Below are positions 61,001 through 64,000 of a stretch of 64,000 nucleotides of DNA, one piece after another. Numbering within the stretch: the stretch's first letter is position 1; each line of letters begins with the position of its first letter. The notes below the pieces were generated by a model, which saw only the letters and a program-made list of their open reading frames with translations, made no database searches and had not been told where the DNA came from. The stretch spans positions 31,817,879 through 31,881,878 of the forward strand of contig NC_065552.1 of the NCBI RefSeq assembly GCF_022605725.1. Reading direction: 5' to 3'. The position numbers and the translations under genes were made by a program. The stretch comes from Anthonomus grandis grandis. Lineage: Eukaryota; Arthropoda; Insecta; Coleoptera; Curculionidae.

Positions 61001-63446
61001 GTGATTTTTTAAAGAATAATGATGCTAAAAAGACTCTCTTCTCTAGTATAATTCCAAATTATTAGAAATGAGATATAACCATTATAATTATAAATATCCG
61101 TATATAATTTTTAGTAAGTTATGGATTTTTTTTTCAAAATCTTATTTAAAAAAACGTAGTTCGACAATTTTTTTGGTATGGACATTTTCTCAAATTTTAT
61201 AAAAAAAATATGTTTTTTTTTCAATAATACTCATTATTTTAAGTATCTAATTATTTACTCACAAACACAACAGACTCCATATCCGTTTGCACAACTAGCT
61301 AGTGCTGACCCGTTAGATTGCGTACATTGATCAGCAGTTAAACAAATTCCTTGCCAAGTTCCGGCCCAATTAGTGGCGTTACACTCTGTATTATTAAATT
61401 TGATTATAGTAAATAAGCTAAACAAATTCTTAATTTTGTTTTTGATTTCCCAAAAATAACTGGAGTAAAACAGTTTTGATTCCATGTCATTTTTACTTGT
61501 TGGAGTTGCTGTAGCATTAGAGATGACACTAAAAAATGTTATATTATTTTATATACATATAATCTTAGATAAGCATATTACCTTTCTGAATATTTTCTAT
61601 TATCCCTTAAAATTGTTCCATTAGTTAGACCCAATGTTGAATTATCAGTGTCATATTGAAAAGCATGGATGTCACTATTCTGCTCTTCGTTTTTCGGTTT
61701 AGATTGTACTTCTAATAATTTAAGTAAACTGTTGTTTAATAATGTTTTTATTTTATTTTCGGGCGGCCTAGCATCCTTCTTAATTTCAATAGGTTTAATT
61801 CTGGTGTCTGAACGAGGCGCTTCCACCAAATCCTCCTCAAGGTACTTATTTGAATAAACCTCTATATCTGCTGTAGCCTCAGTTGTAGAGCTTCTAAAAA
61901 ATATACGTACGCTAGTAATTATGCGTAATTATGGAAATGATAAATTCTAATTACCGCCTGTTTTCTGTTATTTTCTGAATATAACTGTAAGGTTCTGTAT
62001 AGGTTTGAATGTTCTGATTAGGGAAAAGTTGATTCTGACTTAGAAGATCTTCACTGTCATCTTCATTGGATATAGGAGGTCTGTAGTAGCTTCCGAAATT
62101 TTCAGAATCTGGTATAAGAAAGTCGTTTAAAACAAAATACTTATTGTTATCCTCATCTGACACAATATCTGCGTTGAAATTGATGGGGTCTTGATAAATG
62201 CTATCCTCTTTTGTGTGGAATGGTGGATGGCTTGGCGATATGTGATTATTATAATCTTAAAACATTTTTTTGTTGGTAAATAGACTAACAAAACATAGGT
62301 ATTTATTACCACTGAATGCGTGGGGATCCTGTATCTCTGTAACAGAATGAATAGTTCCAATTTCGTCATTAAGATTTACTGGTAAGTATTTGGTAAACTC
62401 GTAGTCATTGGCTTCCAACTGTAGATCATTATTATTATATTGTATGCCTTTTCTGTCCGTTTCATTTATACTGTAATTTAACTCAAAAGGTTTTCTGGTA
62501 TGAGGCTTGTGGATATAGTGCTGCAAGACCTATGGTTGTAGAAAAAGAAAAAAAAATGTTGGTCAATTCTACTGAAAATTCAGGCATATTAGTTAAATTG
62601 TACAGTTAAATAATAATTTTTCTTCAGAACCAGTTGCAATGCAAAATAGAGATTACATTTTGCTTCTGAAAAGAGAGAACATAAAGAAGTTTCTAAATTT
62701 TCAAAAAATTTCTGTCATGGTTTATGAGAGGAGATATTGGTGTCAACTGAATACATCCGAAATAGAGCAATTATTATTTAGTACATGTTTGATGGATTAG
62801 GAAGTCCGCGAACACATATCCTCTGGATGTAAAATTGATTTTTATGAATATTAAATTTTACATATTGATGAAGGACAGATAGGAAACGTTTTTTTTATTT
62901 TAAAGCCTTTTTACACATAAAAGAATGATTAAATTACGAGGAGAAGCAGGTACTAAGACTGTACTAAGTACTAAGGTTGTCCTTTATTTCATAAGTAGTG
63001 GATGCTTAGAAGAACATTTTTGATCTGCAGTTTTTGTTTTAACCTCATTACATTTTGTATAATAGCTTACTCTTTCACAAAGCTGAAAGCTTCAATTTAT
63101 TTGCAATTTAACTTCAGTTACTGAGGAGCCAATGCCCAACAATTAACAAGCACTCCTATAGCAAGCTATTAAATCATATAATGATGACACTACGTTCCAA
63201 TACTAAAATAGACTATTATCACTTAGTACTTACCGCTCCGTTTGGATAGATTTCAACAAACTTTGGCTTTCTTAACTGAACACTTTCCTCACTAATCACC
63301 GTTTCAGGATTTTGTTCGTCTTTAAAGAAACTAAAATTTGTTATGTCATAATTCAATTTATCACCACAAAATATCGTTTTAAAACTGCACATAAGTAACC
63401 ATGTAGCGATGATATTTTCAAAGAACACCATTTTAATAAACATCAT
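52084..63446 (-). CDS. Secreted CUB-family protein with long acidic N-terminal region
   Basis: Twelve coding exons: 63446-63234, 62529-62310, 62255-61955, 61893-61582, 61528-61263, 57148-57004, 56923-56758, 56655-56547, 52925-52705, 52649-52535, 52402-52250, 52184-52084. Every junction is GT-AG and phase is kept, giving 773 aa. A signal peptide occupies about residues 1-27 (start at Met1 or Met6). Residues 28-390 are polar, rich in Asn, Glu and Asp, with no domain I recognise. Residues about 395-445 form a Cys-rich module (GICLTADQCTQ, CANGYGVCCVFRGSCGD) leading into NCSYFKSPNYPDYYP, the start of a CUB-type region. A Thr-rich linker follows, then CUB blocks (FRIDFIDLD, VLCGYNTGQHIYVDV, CLQYYTG, ICIRREAGYCSITY, RLCGDRLNDG). 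The C-terminal half matches an uncharacterised arthropod family of extracellular CUB proteins. Introns hold a Harbinger-like element and a piggyBac. Confidence 0.85.
53571..55094. mobile_element. Harbinger-like DNA transposon in CUB gene intron 8
   Basis: TAA at 53568-53570 and 55095-55097 flanks ends that read AGGCTGCTA in both directions. The inverted similarity extends about 45 bases (shared GTACATGC and CGACTTGGCT). A 3-bp T/A target duplication and such ends fit PIF/Harbinger. Two small frames inside (54001-53789 minus, 54696-54878 plus) show no domain I can name, so it is probably non-autonomous. A second, unrelated fold-back lies inside it at 54424-54508. Confidence 0.65.
54424..54508. 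repeat. 29-bp perfect inverted repeat
   Basis: Positions 54424-54452 and 54480-54508 are exact reverse complements (GGGGAGGAGAAAGTAAACTC within). The sequence GGAGAAAGTAAACTCAAAGTC also resembles the arm of the long inverted repeat at 37250-37275. This suggests the same repeat family inserted here as a short fold-back. Confidence 0.7.
55970..56235 (+). repeat. Degenerate minisatellite-like array
   Basis: About a dozen diverged units of roughly 20 bases built around GATTGTTCGGGAAAAT follow each other. It lies inside intron 8 of the CUB gene with no coding content. Confidence 0.55.
57362..60188 (+). mobile_element. piggyBac-like transposon, 2.83 kb, near-complete
   Basis: TTAA at 57358-57361 and 60189-60192 flanks ends starting CCCTCTA on both strands. 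Subterminal inverted copies of CAGACC(C/T)GCC lie at about 57370 and 60045. The plus-strand transposase starts at 57760 or, more likely, at 57829 (MTSNKKGQPGKDPRG). It has an acidic N-terminus, then the catalytic domain with RLCVDEQMC, HILYFDNFYT and HMGGVDLMD carrying the three Asp, and a C-terminal cysteine-rich zinc-binding tail (CKNKGCK, FFCTKCNLNLC) to 59935. Two single-base frame changes, near 58560 and near 58705, break it; otherwise it is well preserved. It sits in intron 5 of the CUB gene on the opposite strand and differs from the Gld copy in its ends. Confidence 0.93.
60200..61255. other. CUB gene intron 5 remainder
   Basis: Contains a 26-bp direct repeat (60701-60784) and a weak LINE-like segment (60480-60900, minus) too degraded to classify. 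Confidence 0.35.
60701..60784. repeat. 26-bp direct repeat with palindromic ends
   Basis: The 26-base unit, starting CAGTATAACCCATACCGAGT and ending ATACTG, occurs at 60701-60726 and again at 60759-60784. Its ends CAGTATA and TATACTG are inverted copies, so each unit can form a hairpin. Another GGCAGTATA lies between. Confidence 0.6.
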
Positions 63447-63449
63447 TAA

Positions 63450-64000
63450 ATTTGCAATATCTTAACCATCTTAGAAGGAATCGTCACATATGTCACAGTC
63501 GGATGCAAAGACAATAATCGCGTTAAGTCGGTGAATCTCACATAGAGCTCTTGAAAAGCAACAGGGTGTGAAGTTAAATAGTGTGAAATTGCTTGGAAAA
63601 TATATTTTTAAATTGGAGAGAGAGTTTTCAGTATCTATACCGTTCCTTTTTTTACGTTTAAAAAATTAATGTAATAATAATTAATTTAAATAAGAGATTT
63701 TTTAATTATAGTTTTAATAGAAAATATAGATCTGAGAATTTAGAATAAAATTGAATTTTATAACGTTTTATTGAACATTAATTTACTATCAGAAAAAAAC
63801 TTCCTTCTGCATCTCAAAAAGTACCAGAGCAGAAACAATTGTTTTTATATGGTCCATATATTTCAAATTGTTTAATGTTAAGGTCACAGATACCGTCACG
63901 TTTAATGTGTGCAACTTTGTCATGTTGTTAGGAATTATCATTAAAAGAAGATGTGAACCATGCATTAGCAATAGTTTTTAGGCAAATAATTAAACTCTAT
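63450..64000. other. Upstream of the CUB gene; possible 3' exon of another gene
   Basis: On the minus strand 63922-63806 reads RDGICDLNIKQFEIYGPYKN and NCFCSGTF then a stop, with an AATAAA at about 63770-63765. It could be the last exon of a Cys-containing secreted protein continuing past the window edge, behind a weak acceptor near 63924. No family is recognised and no other support exists, so this is a hint only. Confidence 0.2.

Noticed and set aside
1..64000. Possible bacterial-type defence or biosynthetic cluster
   Set aside because: Spliced insect genes and eukaryotic transposons fill the window; no operon-like run of frames, CRISPR array or prophage exists.

Overview
This looks like AT-rich nuclear DNA of an insect. 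It has GT-AG introns (some only 50-70 bp), long introns full of transposon debris, and a TATA plus initiator core promoter in one gene. The proteins are insect families: glucose dehydrogenase Gld, an apolipophorin-III-like protein, a deltamethrin-resistance prag01-type protein and an arthropod CUB protein. The mix of piggyBac, Tc1/mariner, hAT, Jockey-like LINE and Ty3/gypsy relics suggests a beetle, but that is inference. There are no bacterial operons, CRISPR arrays, rRNA genes or recognisable tRNA genes.

Layout. 1-11 kb: intergenic, with LINE reverse-transcriptase pieces, a piggyBac end and two relics of a mariner-like family. 11.45-20.94 kb (+): Gld, 10 coding exons with an open frame of 633 codons. 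Intron 3 holds a LINE and an LTR element. Intron 6 holds a LINE that is itself split by a piggyBac at a TTAA. 22.8-24.4 kb: a decayed gypsy-like element with 5-bp target duplications. 25.5-39.3 kb (-): an apolipophorin-III-like secreted protein of 190 aa in four exons. Its 9.2-kb first intron contains a Tc1 element, a hAT relic with a perfect 8-bp target duplication, and a long inverted repeat bearing two hammerhead-like motifs. 39.8-48.8 kb: LINE graveyard. 49.9-50.2 kb (-): a small prag01-like gene. 52.1-63.4 kb (-): a 12-exon secreted CUB-family protein (773 aa) whose introns host a Harbinger-like element and a second, longer piggyBac.

The host genes are not an operon and I see no shared pathway. 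All three multi-exon models were built by joining exons by hand. Every junction keeps phase and uses GT-AG, which is the strongest evidence that they are real. Nearly all other coding similarity is transposon-derived and broken. I did not find a convincing new multi-gene system. The most interesting non-standard signals are the hammerhead-like RNA motifs, the nested insertions in Gld with a LINE tail next to a splice acceptor, and the uncharacterised N-terminal half of the CUB protein.
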